64,000 nt of DNA, taken from assembly GCA_025210655.1 (NCBI GenBank), contig JAOARG010000045.1:94932-158931 (forward strand), read 5' to 3'. A model generated the notes under the pieces. It searched no databases and had not been told where the DNA came from. It saw only the letters and a list, made by a program, of their open reading frames with translations. The stretch is from Bacillota bacterium. GTDB taxonomy: Bacteria > Bacillota > Clostridia > Peptostreptococcales > Acidaminobacteraceae. Positions 54,931 to 63,758 of the stretch are shown here, in pieces; position 1 is the first letter of the stretch; each line of letters begins with the position of its first letter. A program made the translations under genes and the position numbers.

Positions 54931-54958
54931 AAAAAATCCCGTCGTAAAGACGGGAAAA
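54931..54958 (-). terminator. Terminator of the nitroreductase gene
   Basis: Stem TCCCGTC / GACGGGA with TTTTTT after it on the minus strand. Confidence 0.85.
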
Positions 54959-54962
54959 ATAT

Positions 54963-55697
54963 CTATTTAATTGCAAAACCCTTAGATTTTAAGTAACTTA
55001 GCATATGGGGTCTAGACTCACCATCAAGTCTTTCTGAAGTATACTCAGACCAATTATGATTTAATTTTCCCTTTGTTCTAGTAATATAGTAGGACTTAAC
55101 TATATCATTATATTTATCAAGAGCATCTTGGTCAATTTCATTGTATGTTTCTTCAGAATATACAATACTCATAGGAAGTCTTGGTTTTTTTATAGGATCT
55201 TGATCAGGGTACCCTAAACACATACCAAATAAGGGTACTACAAAATCAGGGAGTTGAAGTAGTTTATCCACCTTATCGATCTCATTTCTAATACCCCCTA
55301 TATATACCCCACCAAGTCCATGGGACTCCGCAGCTGTTAACACATTTTGTGCAACAAGGGATGCATCAATAGAAGCTATTAAAAAGAGTTCTAAGTAAGC
55401 TCCATCAAACTTCACATCTTCCTCTTCACATACATGCTTTATTCTAGAAAGATCTCCACAAAATATGACAAACTCTTTGCACGACTCAATATACTTTTGA
55501 TCACCTGCATAAGCTGCAATTACTTTTCTTTTTTCTGGATCTTTAATTCTTATTACATGATAGGCTTGAAGATGACTAGATGAAGGTGCCCATCTTCCAG
55601 CTTCCAGTATATCCATCAATATATCTTCTTCGATCTCTTTATCCAAATACTTTCTTATACTCCTGTGACTTTTTATCAATTCTGAAACATTATTCAC
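54963..55697 (-). CDS. Nitroreductase-family FMN oxidoreductase (NfsA-like)
   Basis: 244 residues from a GTG at 55697; an in-frame TTG at 55712 abuts the previous stop but has no ribosome site. IKSHRSIRKY and EAGRWAPSSSHLQAY bind FMN, and GMCLGYPDQDP is the NfsA/Frp signature. Reduces flavin or nitro compounds with NAD(P)H. Possibly co-transcribed with the GNAT gene. Confidence 0.85.
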   Translation of the reverse strand: MNNVSELIKSHRSIRKYLDKEIEEDILMDILEAGRWAPSSSHLQAYHVIRIKDPEKRKVIAAYAGDQKYIESCKEFVIFCGDLSRIKHVCEEEDVKFDGAYLELFLIASIDASLVAQNVLTAAESHGLGGVYIGGIRNEIDKVDKLLQLPDFVVPLFGMCLGYPDQDPIKKPRLPMSIVYSEETYNEIDQDALDKYNDIVKSYYITRTKGKLNHNWSEYTSERLDGESRPHMLSYLKSKGFAIK

Positions 55698-55712
55698 ATA
55701 CTCACCATCCAA

Positions 55713-56150
55713 CTATATACTTAGTTCCATCTTAATCCATTCCTCAGATTCATCCACATCAATGAATCCTGCTCTTTCATATAGGTTCATAGCTTTTGAA
55801 TTATTTGGCCTAAGATAAATAACTATATTTTCCCTGGCATACTCATAACTCTCAACTATAAAATCTATACAGTTATTAATAAAATCTAGCCCTAATCCCT
55901 TACCAATAAATTCTGGTGCAAGGGCATTTGCAATTTGAATACAATCTTCATCTATATAACATTCAAGTACACCTATTATTTCATCTTCATCATTAACCGC
56001 AACAAATCCTTCATACTTTTCAGTATTAATTAAGTCATATAAATCTGCATAGTTTTTTTCCATATCAAAACACATATAACCACCACCATAGGACCAATGA
56101 CTGATCTGATTCCTATGTCCATCATTTATCTCAACAAAATCATACATCAT
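55713..56150 (-). CDS. GNAT-family acetyltransferase
   Basis: 145 residues; the fold ends with APEFIGKGLGLDFINNCIDF (acetyl-CoA loop), and RPNNSKAMNLYERAGFIDVD. Substrate unknown. Ends immediately before the nitroreductase frame. Confidence 0.82.
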   Translation of the reverse strand: MMYDFVEINDGHRNQISHWSYGGGYMCFDMEKNYADLYDLINTEKYEGFVAVNDEDEIIGVLECYIDEDCIQIANALAPEFIGKGLGLDFINNCIDFIVESYEYARENIVIYLRPNNSKAMNLYERAGFIDVDESEEWIKMELSI

Positions 56151-56294
56151 ATTATTCGTTTTTTACCATAGAATAATTTCATTATTTCTTATGGTATAAA
56201 ACTCCCTCCTTTGAATAAGATAATCACAAATCCTTTTTAGATTCTTACTTAATAAATACCATAATAATTATGTAAAAAACACTTTTTTCAAAAA

Positions 56295-56327
56295 AAAATA
56301 TAGCGAGTCAAAGACTCGCTATATTTT
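56295..56327 (-). terminator. Terminator of the CC-motif protein gene
   Basis: 15-bp stem AAAATATAGCGAGTC / GACTCGCTATATTTT with a 3-base loop and long T-run on the minus strand. Confidence 0.9.
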
Positions 56328-56620
56328 TAAAGGGGATTTGCCAATCCCTTAATTATTATTTCACTCATAAAAATGCCCTTTTGCAATTTAAAAACCAAGT
56401 CCTTCTCCTTATAAGCAACATCTTTCCCAAAGTAAATCGATATTCCATCTATTATAACTTCTTCATAATTAGAAATACTTTTTCCCTTAGGTTTTCCAAG
56501 AAGTACACTTGAAGATTCAAAATCTACACAGCATTTTGATTTTACAACATCTACGATTATAGAATTCTGTTTTTTTTTACTTAGGTACTTACTCACCTTA
56601 TCATCAATTTTTATACCCAT
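56327..56620 (-). CDS. CC-motif protein (HesB/IscA-like, CC/Se family)
   Basis: 97 residues. The vicinal cysteines in VKSKCCVDFESS and a C-terminal beta-rich part (IDGISIYFGKDVAYKEKDLVFKLQKG) match the family often labelled CC/Se motif (seleno)protein, in which one cysteine is selenocysteine in some organisms. Here both are ordinary Cys codons. Likely metal or sulfur binding; role unknown. Follows cstA by 29 bases. Confidence 0.55.
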   Translation of the reverse strand: MGIKIDDKVSKYLSKKKQNSIIVDVVKSKCCVDFESSSVLLGKPKGKSISNYEEVIIDGISIYFGKDVAYKEKDLVFKLQKGIFMSEIIIKGLANPL

Positions 56621-56649
56621 ATAATCACTTTTTCCTTTTTATAGCTTCA

Positions 56650-58266
56650 TTATTTAACCTTTTCAGTATCCCCTTCTCCCCAAAGTACTTTCCTTGACTG
56701 AGAAATAAGAATAATGGCAAGTACAAACAATAAAACTCCAAATACTAGTAAAATAACATTAGCTGATTTTATACTGTTATATATAATTATACCCAGTGCA
56801 GAAAGTGTTACTAAAAACATAAATGCCATTGGAATAAGGAACATAACATTGTTTTTTCCTTGGTTTTTCAACCAAGCTGCAAGGGCAAGAAGCGCAAGGG
56901 CAGCAAGAAGTTGATTTGCCGATCCAAACAATGGCCATACTTTTCTCCAACCCATAAGTGCAAGTCCACCACCAAGAATAACAGTAATCATAGTTGAAAG
57001 ATATCTGTTTGTAGCAAGTGGAGACTGCTCTTCTTTAGTCTCATCTTCAAAGAATTCTTGGAAAATGAATCTTGCAAGCCTAGTAGCTGTATCAAGACTT
57101 GTTAAAGCAAATGCAGAAATCGCCAAGGCAACAAATGATTTACCAACAGCAAAATCAATGCCAATCTTAGTCATAAATACTCCAACACCATCAGAGAATA
57201 CATTTACAGGACCTCCATTTGCAAGAAGTTCTTGTAATTTGTCTCCACCAATATAAGCTGCAGTAATCAGTGCTATAACAGCAAGTACACATTCTATAAG
57301 CATTCCGCCATAACCAATTAACTTTGCATCCTTTTCATTATCTATCTGTTTTGAGGAGGTACCAGAACCTACAAGTGAATGGAATCCTGATATAGCTCCA
57401 CAAGCAACAGTTACAAATAACATAGGGAACATGAAAGAATTTCCTACTTTAAATCCTGAATAGGAAGCAAGCTGAATACTTGGATTGTAAAGAACAAGAC
57501 CAATAACAGCCCCACCAATCATTGCATATAAAAGGAATGAATTTAAATAATCCCTAGGCTGTAATAGAATCCATACCGGTGTAACCGATGCAATAAATAT
57601 ATAACCTAATATAATAAATATCCATGTGTTTTTAGATAAGGATATTGGGAACTTAATGCCTAAATAAATACATAAGAAGAGCAATCCAACACCAATAACA
57701 GTACCAATTGCTAATGGAACTCCCCTTCTATAAACTAAGAAACCAAATGCAACTGCAAGTAAAATAAATAATAATGACGATGATGCTGCAGCTGGTACAC
57801 TTACAAATGTATTGGCAACAATATTAACGAATGCCGCTACAACTAATAAAAGAGTCAACCAAGCAAATACTGCAAAAAGCTTCTTACCTGTTTTACCAAT
57901 GTTGGCTTCAATAACCTGACCAATAGATTTTCCATCATGTCTTATTGATGCAAATAGGGAGCCAAAATCCTGAACTCCACCAAAGAATATTCCCCCAAAA
58001 ATAATCCATAACATTACTGGAATCCAACCAAATATAGCTGCTGCAATTGGACCTACAATAGGTCCTGCTCCTGCTATAGAAGCGAAATGATGACCTAAAA
58101 GAACTGGAGCCTTAGCCGGAACATAATCCACACCGTCACTCATCGTATGGGCTGGTGTTTTTCTCCCTGTATCAACACCCCACTGTTTTGATAGCCAAGC
58201 ACCGTATGTCACGTAAGCAATAAAGAAAATAACAATCGAAATAAGTACTAAAAACAACGCGCTCAT
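56650..58266 (-). CDS. cstA: CstA-family carbon-starvation/peptide/pyruvate transporter
   Basis: 538 residues from the ATG at 58266 (GGAGGG about 9 bases upstream). About 14 membrane helices with the family stretches APVLLGHHFASIAGAGPIVGP, GSGTSSKQIDNEKDAKLIGYG and LTSLDTATRLARF. Family members import peptides or pyruvate (BtsT). A LytS/LytR pair encoded 700 bases upstream probably controls it, like BtsS/BtsR. Confidence 0.9.
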   Translation of the reverse strand: MSALFLVLISIVIFFIAYVTYGAWLSKQWGVDTGRKTPAHTMSDGVDYVPAKAPVLLGHHFASIAGAGPIVGPIAAAIFGWIPVMLWIIFGGIFFGGVQDFGSLFASIRHDGKSIGQVIEANIGKTGKKLFAVFAWLTLLLVVAAFVNIVANTFVSVPAAASSSLLFILLAVAFGFLVYRRGVPLAIGTVIGVGLLFLCIYLGIKFPISLSKNTWIFIILGYIFIASVTPVWILLQPRDYLNSFLLYAMIGGAVIGLVLYNPSIQLASYSGFKVGNSFMFPMLFVTVACGAISGFHSLVGSGTSSKQIDNEKDAKLIGYGGMLIECVLAVIALITAAYIGGDKLQELLANGGPVNVFSDGVGVFMTKIGIDFAVGKSFVALAISAFALTSLDTATRLARFIFQEFFEDETKEEQSPLATNRYLSTMITVILGGGLALMGWRKVWPLFGSANQLLAALALLALAAWLKNQGKNNVMFLIPMAFMFLVTLSALGIIIYNSIKSANVILLVFGVLLFVLAIILISQSRKVLWGEGDTEKVK

Positions 58267-58319
58267 TAACAAAAACCCTCCTTTTAAAAAATAATATATA
58301 TAAATCCTCCCCAAAGGAT

Positions 58320-58817
58320 TTATAACGGAAGTAAAAGTTTAGTCTGTCTTTTCAATTTTTTGTTATTATATACACGACCATCCTTTAAATTTACAAGGGT
58401 AAACATCATGTCTGCCCATCCCTTAAAACCAAAAGAAAATGACTTATGATACTTAAATTTCTTAATTTTTTCTACTAATTGCTCTTCCACATCTTCATTT
58501 ATTAGAATCACACAATTTATTACAGAGGACATATGGTCTTCAGACAAATCAACAAATTCTGCGATATTATCCTTCATTATAGTTGAAAGCTTGTCAAAGA
58601 TATCTTCATTCATGCTTTCAGTATACTTAAAAAGCAATATTTCATTATTTTCATAAGCGTATAAAGTTGCTTCTTTAAATGCAAAATACTTTTCATTTCT
58701 TACATTACTTATTGCCTTAAGATCAAAAGTAACTCCGTCAAAGGGAAAATCCCTTACAAAATCAAAATATCCTCCCAATCTTTTTTCTATCAATTCGAAA
58801 TATTCTGAACTTTTCAT
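58320..58817 (-). CDS. Uncharacterised 165-residue protein
   Basis: Start ATG at 58817 with GGGTGG upstream. Soluble, no signal peptide; alpha/beta composition with GVTFDLKAISNVRNEKYFAF and FSFGFKGWADMMFTLVNLKDG. No family recognised. Sits between lytR and cstA, in the same direction, so it may be induced together with cstA. Confidence 0.55.
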   Translation of the reverse strand: MKSSEYFELIEKRLGGYFDFVRDFPFDGVTFDLKAISNVRNEKYFAFKEATLYAYENNEILLFKYTESMNEDIFDKLSTIMKDNIAEFVDLSEDHMSSVINCVILINEDVEEQLVEKIKKFKYHKSFSFGFKGWADMMFTLVNLKDGRVYNNKKLKRQTKLLLPL

Positions 58818-58932
58818 ATACAAACCACCCTGCTTAAATTATATAATAGTTAAACTAATAATAGTCCTAGTTTACATGAAGTGCCAAAATTACTACATCA
58901 ATTACATTATTAGTTAATGAATACCACTATAA

Positions 58933-59634
58933 CTATATACCCATCCTCTTCCTAAACTCACTAATATTTGATCTAGAAACAGGAATATCATCATTATAGC
59001 CTTCTATCCTTACATTGTAAGTGTTATTAAACCAAGGTATTATCTCCTTAATTTTATCAAGATTTAAGATAAATGATCTGTGACTTCTAAAAAACATATT
59101 CTCAGGTAATTTACCCATAAAAGTGGTTATATTACCATTAAAAATATACATATTTCCCGCGACAAAAATAAGAGTCTCCCTCTCCCTAGCCTTACAGTAA
59201 TCTATGTCCCCAATATAAATAACTACCATTTTGTCATTATCCCAAAGAGTTATCTTATCAGATATTCCAGCTTCTGAGCTAATACCGTCCAGCTTTCTCA
59301 ATAGTCCTATTATCTTATGCTCAGAGTAAGGCTTAAGTATATAATCATAGGCCTCAATTTCAAAAGCATCTACTGCATATTCCTTATGGGCAGTAATAAA
59401 TACTATTAAAGGACTATTTTCGAACTTGCTAACAATTTTTCCAATAGTCATGCCACTAACCCCAGGCATACTTATATCTAGAAATATTAAATCTACAGAA
59501 TTATCCTCCAGATATCTCAGAGCTTTGGTGGAGTCCTGAAAGCTTTTAAGTATCTCAATATTACTAAAATTTTCTATAAAATATTTAAGTTCTTCAATGG
59601 AAGGTCTCTCATCGTCAACTATTATACATTTCAT
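58933..59634 (-). CDS. LytTR response regulator (LytR/BtsR type)
   Basis: 233 residues from the ATG at 59634, two bases after the kinase stop and preceded by AAGGGGGAA. Receiver Asp in DLIFLDISMPGVSGMTI, then LytTR domain (about 130-233, DYCKARERETLIFVA and FFRSHRSFILNLDKI). Activates genes by binding LytTR-type repeats, probably upstream of the hypothetical gene or cstA. Confidence 0.9.
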   Translation of the reverse strand: MKCIIVDDERPSIEELKYFIENFSNIEILKSFQDSTKALRYLEDNSVDLIFLDISMPGVSGMTIGKIVSKFENSPLIVFITAHKEYAVDAFEIEAYDYILKPYSEHKIIGLLRKLDGISSEAGISDKITLWDNDKMVVIYIGDIDYCKARERETLIFVAGNMYIFNGNITTFMGKLPENMFFRSHRSFILNLDKIKEIIPWFNNTYNVRIEGYNDDIPVSRSNISEFRKRMGI

Positions 59635-59635
59635 A

Positions 59636-61354
59636 TTAATTTCCCCCTTGATTTTCATCCCTTATTACAAATTTTACAGTAGTCTTTTCTCCTTCAGAAG
59701 TAATTTTTATGCCTTCACCATATATGAGCTTTAATCTGGAATTTACATTTATTAAACCAATACCTCCATTTCTTTGATTATTCATTATTGAAAGTATTGT
59801 GTCCTTATCCATACCCCCACTATTGTCCACAATTTCTATATGAATATTTTCATTTTCCTTCTTTATATGAAGATCAACCTCAACACAACACTTGCCATTC
59901 TTGAAACCGTGTTTAATAGAATTTTCAACAATTGGCTGAATAACCAGGCTTGGAATCATAATATTTGACATATCACATTCAGAAGAAAATCTAAATATTA
60001 GCTTATCTCCAAATCTTGCTGATTCTATACCAACATATGCCCTTACCTGCTCCAATTCTTTAGTAAGTGGCACCATTTCATCCTCTAAATCTATATTATA
60101 TCTTAAATAGGTAGAAAGATTCACAATAAGATCCCTAGCATCGTTAGGTGAGGTTCTAATTAAAGATATAATAGTATTTAATGAGTTGAAAAGAAAATGT
60201 GGATTTATCTGGGACTGTAACAATTTTATCTCTGCCTTATTTGCCATTTTCTCAAGTTCATCAATCTTCTTAATTTCAAGTTGTGTTGAAATCAGCTGTG
60301 ATAAACCATCAGCCAATACCTTGTCACTAAATGATATCTTCTTCTCTTTTTTATAATATATTTTAAGAGTTCCTATAACTTCATCTTGAACCTTTAAAGG
60401 AACAATTATTCCAGAGGCCAAGGGACAATTTTCATAGATACAAGATATATCATCCTTACTTTCACAAAACTCTGCCTTTCCAGTACTAATTACCCTTTCA
60501 GTAAGACTTGTAATAATTTTTCTTCCACTATAATGATGATCATCCCCTAGGCCATAATGGGCAAGTACATACTCCTTATCAGTCATAGATACTGCATCAG
60601 CAGCAATAGATTCTTTTATAACCTTGCAAATTTGATTATATGAATCCACACTATCACTTCTAAAATGTGGCATTGTCTTATTTGCTATCTCCAGGGCCAA
60701 TTTAGACTGTCTAGCAGCTAAATTTTCATTTTCCTCAAATTGATTTTCCATAATAATTAGAATAAGACCTACACCAAATGCATTTACAAATACCATTGGT
60801 AAATATATTTTACTAACAATCTCAAAAGCTAGTTCAGAGGGTTTACTCATAAGAAGTATTAAAAGCATTGATAAATTTTCCGTAATAAAACCAGCAAATA
60901 TCCCTATAAATAATCTTCTCTTATTCTTTATTAATCTCTTAGTAAAAGAACCATAGGCTGTATCTGGTAGATATTTATATAAAAGACCTGAAAAAGTCCC
61001 TCCTATAAATGTCGCTATCCCGCAGGGAACAGAAGTAATTCCACCAACATCTATTGCTATTCTATGGATACCTGCTAAAGCACCTGCAATCATTCCAACT
61101 ATTGGGCCACCAAGTATACCACCCATAACAACACCTATATTTCTTATATTAGCTATTGCTCCATGAATCTCAACCCCTATATAAGTCCCAATTATACCAA
61201 AGGCCGAAAAAACTATACTAAATAATACAATATCAGATTTTTTAAATCTATCCTTCTGAATAGCCCTAGAAAATAGTTTCATTTTTGAAATTACAAGACC
61301 CATAACAAGAATATATCCCACGTTATTTATTAAATGTTGAAAGAGTTCTAACAT
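59636..61354 (-). CDS. LytS/BtsS-type sensor histidine kinase
   Basis: 572 residues. 5TM_5TMR_LYT membrane sensor domain (about 1-200; GGILGGPIVGMIAGALAGIHR), GAF domain (about 215-345; IVPLKVQDEVIGTLKIYY), then His_kinase with QINPHFLFNSLNT (phospho-His) and HATPase (VIQPIVENSIKHGF, GGIGLINVNSRL). In E. coli BtsS senses pyruvate; cstA proximity supports a similar job. Confidence 0.92.
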   Translation of the reverse strand: MLELFQHLINNVGYILVMGLVISKMKLFSRAIQKDRFKKSDIVLFSIVFSAFGIIGTYIGVEIHGAIANIRNIGVVMGGILGGPIVGMIAGALAGIHRIAIDVGGITSVPCGIATFIGGTFSGLLYKYLPDTAYGSFTKRLIKNKRRLFIGIFAGFITENLSMLLILLMSKPSELAFEIVSKIYLPMVFVNAFGVGLILIIMENQFEENENLAARQSKLALEIANKTMPHFRSDSVDSYNQICKVIKESIAADAVSMTDKEYVLAHYGLGDDHHYSGRKIITSLTERVISTGKAEFCESKDDISCIYENCPLASGIIVPLKVQDEVIGTLKIYYKKEKKISFSDKVLADGLSQLISTQLEIKKIDELEKMANKAEIKLLQSQINPHFLFNSLNTIISLIRTSPNDARDLIVNLSTYLRYNIDLEDEMVPLTKELEQVRAYVGIESARFGDKLIFRFSSECDMSNIMIPSLVIQPIVENSIKHGFKNGKCCVEVDLHIKKENENIHIEIVDNSGGMDKDTILSIMNNQRNGGIGLINVNSRLKLIYGEGIKITSEGEKTTVKFVIRDENQGGN

Positions 61355-61472
61355 GTTATTACCCCCAAGATTATAATAGTAAATAAGTAAAAAAATACAT
61401 AAAAAAAACTACAGAAATACGTAAAAAGGTTCCTAAGCATCCTTTTAATTATGTAAACTGTAGTAATTATTA

Positions 61473-61549
61473 TGGTGCACCACGAGGGACTCGAACCCCC
61501 AACCAATAGATTCGAAGTCTACTACTCTATCCAATTGAGCTAGTGATGC
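61473..61549 (-). tRNA. tRNA-Arg (anticodon TCG)
   Basis: 77 bases on the complement with a full cloverleaf; acceptor GCATCAC/GTGGTGC, anticodon loop CTTCGAA, TpsiC loop GTTCGAG, encoded CCA. Reads CGA. Confidence 0.95.
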
Positions 61550-61564
61550 TAAAATATTAAATTG

Positions 61565-62809
61565 TTAAATACTTCTCATCTTTATTATAAGTTCCCCAAG
61601 ACATATCTTCAAGTCATTTACATTTTTTTCACTGAAATATTCTTGGGCCTCCTGTATTGTCATAATTAAATATTCCATTATTTTATCAATATTTTTTCTC
61701 TGTCTAACACTTATATTAGATACTATATTTCTATATATTTCAACGATGCTTTTTTCGCTGGAAAAATCCTTATTCACAACAGAGGAATACACTTCTTCAA
61801 GAATTGTTTCAAGTTTTCCAACCTTTGACTTGATTAAAGTATATGTATCCGTATAATTATATTCAAAAAAATAACTCATATTTTTAGAGTAAGCCATAGC
61901 TTTTTCAATATACGCCTGAGCCTTATCATAATCCTTCTTCTTCATAAACATTTGGGCTATGGAATTATAGACTAAACTTTTTTGAATATCATGGCCTTCA
62001 AAATTTTTCATTGCACTTTCAAAATACTTTCTTGCCCCTTCATAGTTGTTTTCAAGTACTTGAGACTGACCCCAATAAAGATCCAGATATCCGTCCATCT
62101 TTGGTCTATAGACATAATCTTTTGCAATAATCAGATTTCTATAACTATGTTTTGGCTTTTTCATCGCAATATCAAGTCTTGCCTTACGTATAAAATGATT
62201 AAATAAAGTCTTATTACTTACTTCCCCACACTTATCATACAATATACTATCTACCTTCTTATAATAGACCTTAGCATTTTTATAATCATATTTGTAATAA
62301 TACAAGAGTCCCATCTCAGAATTAATTATGGCATCCATTTCTAAACTACCATGGGATTTAGACACGTCAATAGAAAGCTCATAGTACTCTATGGACTTAT
62401 TAATGTCATTTTTAAAGAAATAATATACACCAAAATTTCTATATAAAGTAGGAAGTTCATCCCTCAAATCGAAATCAAGCATATAATCCTTCATCTTATT
62501 AAGTATTCTAATATCATCATTACCATAGTAATTGAAAATATCCCTAGTAATTCTCCTATTAAGCTCCCTTAATTGATCCTCAGGTGATTTTACTATATCA
62601 TCATAGGAAACGTCTAAAAAGTTGGTTATCTTTATTTTAAATGTAGCTGATCCACCATTCTTTCTCCTTAAGTACTGTTTAAGAGACACTAGATATATAT
62701 CAATTTCATCAGCAAACTCCTCAAGGGTATAACCCCTAGAAAATATCGCATCCTTAATTTGCTCACCTACGGTTTTAAGCTTTATATCCTCTAAATGTAG
62801 CTTTGTCAT
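61565..62809 (-). CDS. HTH-XRE regulator with TPR repeats
   Basis: 414 residues. N-terminal helix-turn-helix (about 14-60, IKDAIFSRGYTLEEFADEID), then TPR-like helical repeats (about 110-330; NFGVYYFFKNDINKSIEYYELSID and YNSIAQMFMKKKDYDKAQAYIEKAM). The plan is like RRNPP quorum-sensing receptors (Rgg/PlcR/Rap group), which bind small peptides. No associated pro-peptide gene was found next to it. Confidence 0.75.
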   Translation of the reverse strand: MTKLHLEDIKLKTVGEQIKDAIFSRGYTLEEFADEIDIYLVSLKQYLRRKNGGSATFKIKITNFLDVSYDDIVKSPEDQLRELNRRITRDIFNYYGNDDIRILNKMKDYMLDFDLRDELPTLYRNFGVYYFFKNDINKSIEYYELSIDVSKSHGSLEMDAIINSEMGLLYYYKYDYKNAKVYYKKVDSILYDKCGEVSNKTLFNHFIRKARLDIAMKKPKHSYRNLIIAKDYVYRPKMDGYLDLYWGQSQVLENNYEGARKYFESAMKNFEGHDIQKSLVYNSIAQMFMKKKDYDKAQAYIEKAMAYSKNMSYFFEYNYTDTYTLIKSKVGKLETILEEVYSSVVNKDFSSEKSIVEIYRNIVSNISVRQRKNIDKIMEYLIMTIQEAQEYFSEKNVNDLKICLGELIIKMRSI

Positions 62810-62976
62810 CCTTGACCACCCCCACAGTAGGTTCTCTGTCCTAGCATTATAACATATTTACCCAGATAGTGAAACCTTTGAGGGAGAAAAGATTTCCTCC
62901 ATACAGCTAATTTAAAATAGGGAAATATCTTTTTATACTAAGGGCTACAGCGGATTTTTTAACTTTTGTGCTTTTC

Positions 62977-63361
62977 GGGTGGTGTATTTCTGCTATTGGC
63001 AGAAATGGTGGTGTACTCAATACCTTTGGTATTTTGTGGTGGTGTACTTGCCTTTGGCAAGTAGTGGTTGGATTTTTTTGGGGAAGAGGGGAATCGCACA
63101 AAATTGTATTTGCGCTAGGGGAATCAATTTTGTATCACAAAACTTAGCAGAAAAGGAAGACAAAGATCTTAAGAACTTAAGTTTTTCCCATTCCCCCAAA
63201 TCTTGCTTACAAGATTGATTACCCCAGCACTAAAGCATTTTAGTGCGATTCCCCTCTTCCCCTTACCTCCCCAACCACCGCTTGTATAAGCAAGCAAACC
63301 ACCACAAGCCCCACAGGCGAGTAAACTACCTTTTCTGCCAATAGCAGAAAAACACCACCCC
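62977..63361. repeat. Palindromic hairpin-array element 6 (GGTGGTGTA family enclosing a GGGGAATC family)
   Basis: Outer halves are near-exact inverted repeats: 62977-63005 and 63331-63360, matching over about 29 bases with about one mismatch. Left: GGTGGTGTA, hairpin TTTCTGC-tattg-GCAGAAA, TGGTGGTGTA, hairpin AATACC-ttt-GGTATT, TGGTGGTGTA, hairpin CTTGCC-ttt-GGCAAG. Right (63267-63361) has the ACCACC complements. It lies between a tRNA cluster and the TPR regulator gene, the only one not between convergent genes. The 167 bases 62810-62976 upstream hold only the regulator's leader and no recognised signal. Confidence 0.82.
63080..63262. repeat. Inner array of element 6 (GGGGAATC/GATTCCCC family)
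   Basis: Bounded by an exact 19-base inverted repeat GGGGAAGAGGGGAATCGCA at 63080-63098 and its complement at 63244-63262. Inside, TAGGGGAATC and TTACCCCAG spacers separate hairpins such as AATCTTG-ctta-CAAGATT and CACTAAA-gcat-TTTAGTG. Confidence 0.8.
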
Positions 63362-63370
63362 AAAAAAGCA

Positions 63371-63402
63371 AAAAAACTGCTATCAACAAATGATAACAGT
63401 TT
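63371..63402 (-). terminator. Terminator of the tRNA cluster
   Basis: Stem AAACTGcTATCA / TGATAaCAGTTT around a 5-base loop, followed by T-rich sequence on the minus strand, just after tRNA-Leu. Confidence 0.82.
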
Positions 63403-63409
63403 CTTAATT

Positions 63410-63493
63410 TGGTGCGGGTGGAGGGACTTGAACCCCCACGGATATACCACTAGATCCTAAGTCTAGCGCGTCTGCCAATTCCGCCACACCCGC
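63410..63493 (-). tRNA. tRNA-Leu (anticodon TAG)
   Basis: 84 bases with a long variable arm, acceptor GCGGGTG/CACCCGC, anticodon loop CTTAGGA, encoded CCA. Confidence 0.95.
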
Positions 63494-63497
63494 AAGT

Positions 63498-63573
63498 TGG
63501 TGATCCATCCGCGACTCGAACGCGGGACACCCTGATTAAAAGTCAGGTGCTCTACCGACTGAGCTAATGGATC
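63498..63573 (-). tRNA. tRNA-Lys (anticodon TTT)
   Basis: 76 bases, acceptor GATCCAT/ATGGATC, anticodon loop CTTTTAA, encoded CCA. Confidence 0.95.
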
Positions 63574-63577
63574 ATAA

Positions 63578-63653
63578 TGGCTGGGGATACAGGACTCGAA
63601 CCTGTGATCACGGAGTCAAAGTCCGATGCCTTAACCGACTTGGCCAATCCCCA
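63578..63653 (-). tRNA. tRNA-Gln (anticodon TTG)
   Basis: 76 bases, acceptor TGGGGAT/ATCCCCA, anticodon loop CTTTGAC, discriminator G, encoded CCA. Confidence 0.95.
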
Positions 63654-63666
63654 GAATGTTTTTATA

Positions 63667-63743
63667 TGGGGCGGCTGATGGGATTCGAACCCACGAGTGC
63701 AGGAGCCACAATCCTGTGTCTTAACCACTTGACTACAACCGCC
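63667..63743 (-). tRNA. tRNA-His (anticodon GTG)
   Basis: 77 bases including the encoded extra 5' G (position -1) that pairs with C73, the HisRS identity element. Anticodon loop TTGTGGC, encoded CCA. Confidence 0.95.
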
Positions 63744-63758
63744 ATATAATAATTTAAA

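Noticed and set aside
56499..56620. Selenocysteine insertion in the CC-motif protein
   Set aside because: The motif is encoded by two Cys codons with no in-frame TGA.
62977..63361. Hairpin arrays considered as CRISPR arrays
   Set aside because: The repeated spacers are only 7-11 bases, the intervals are palindromic hairpins rather than unique spacers, and the second half is inverted, so they are not CRISPR.
62907..63450. Several short open frames on both strands between the TPR regulator and the tRNA cluster
   Set aside because: They lie entirely in the palindromic array or in tRNA genes, with repetitive low-quality translations.
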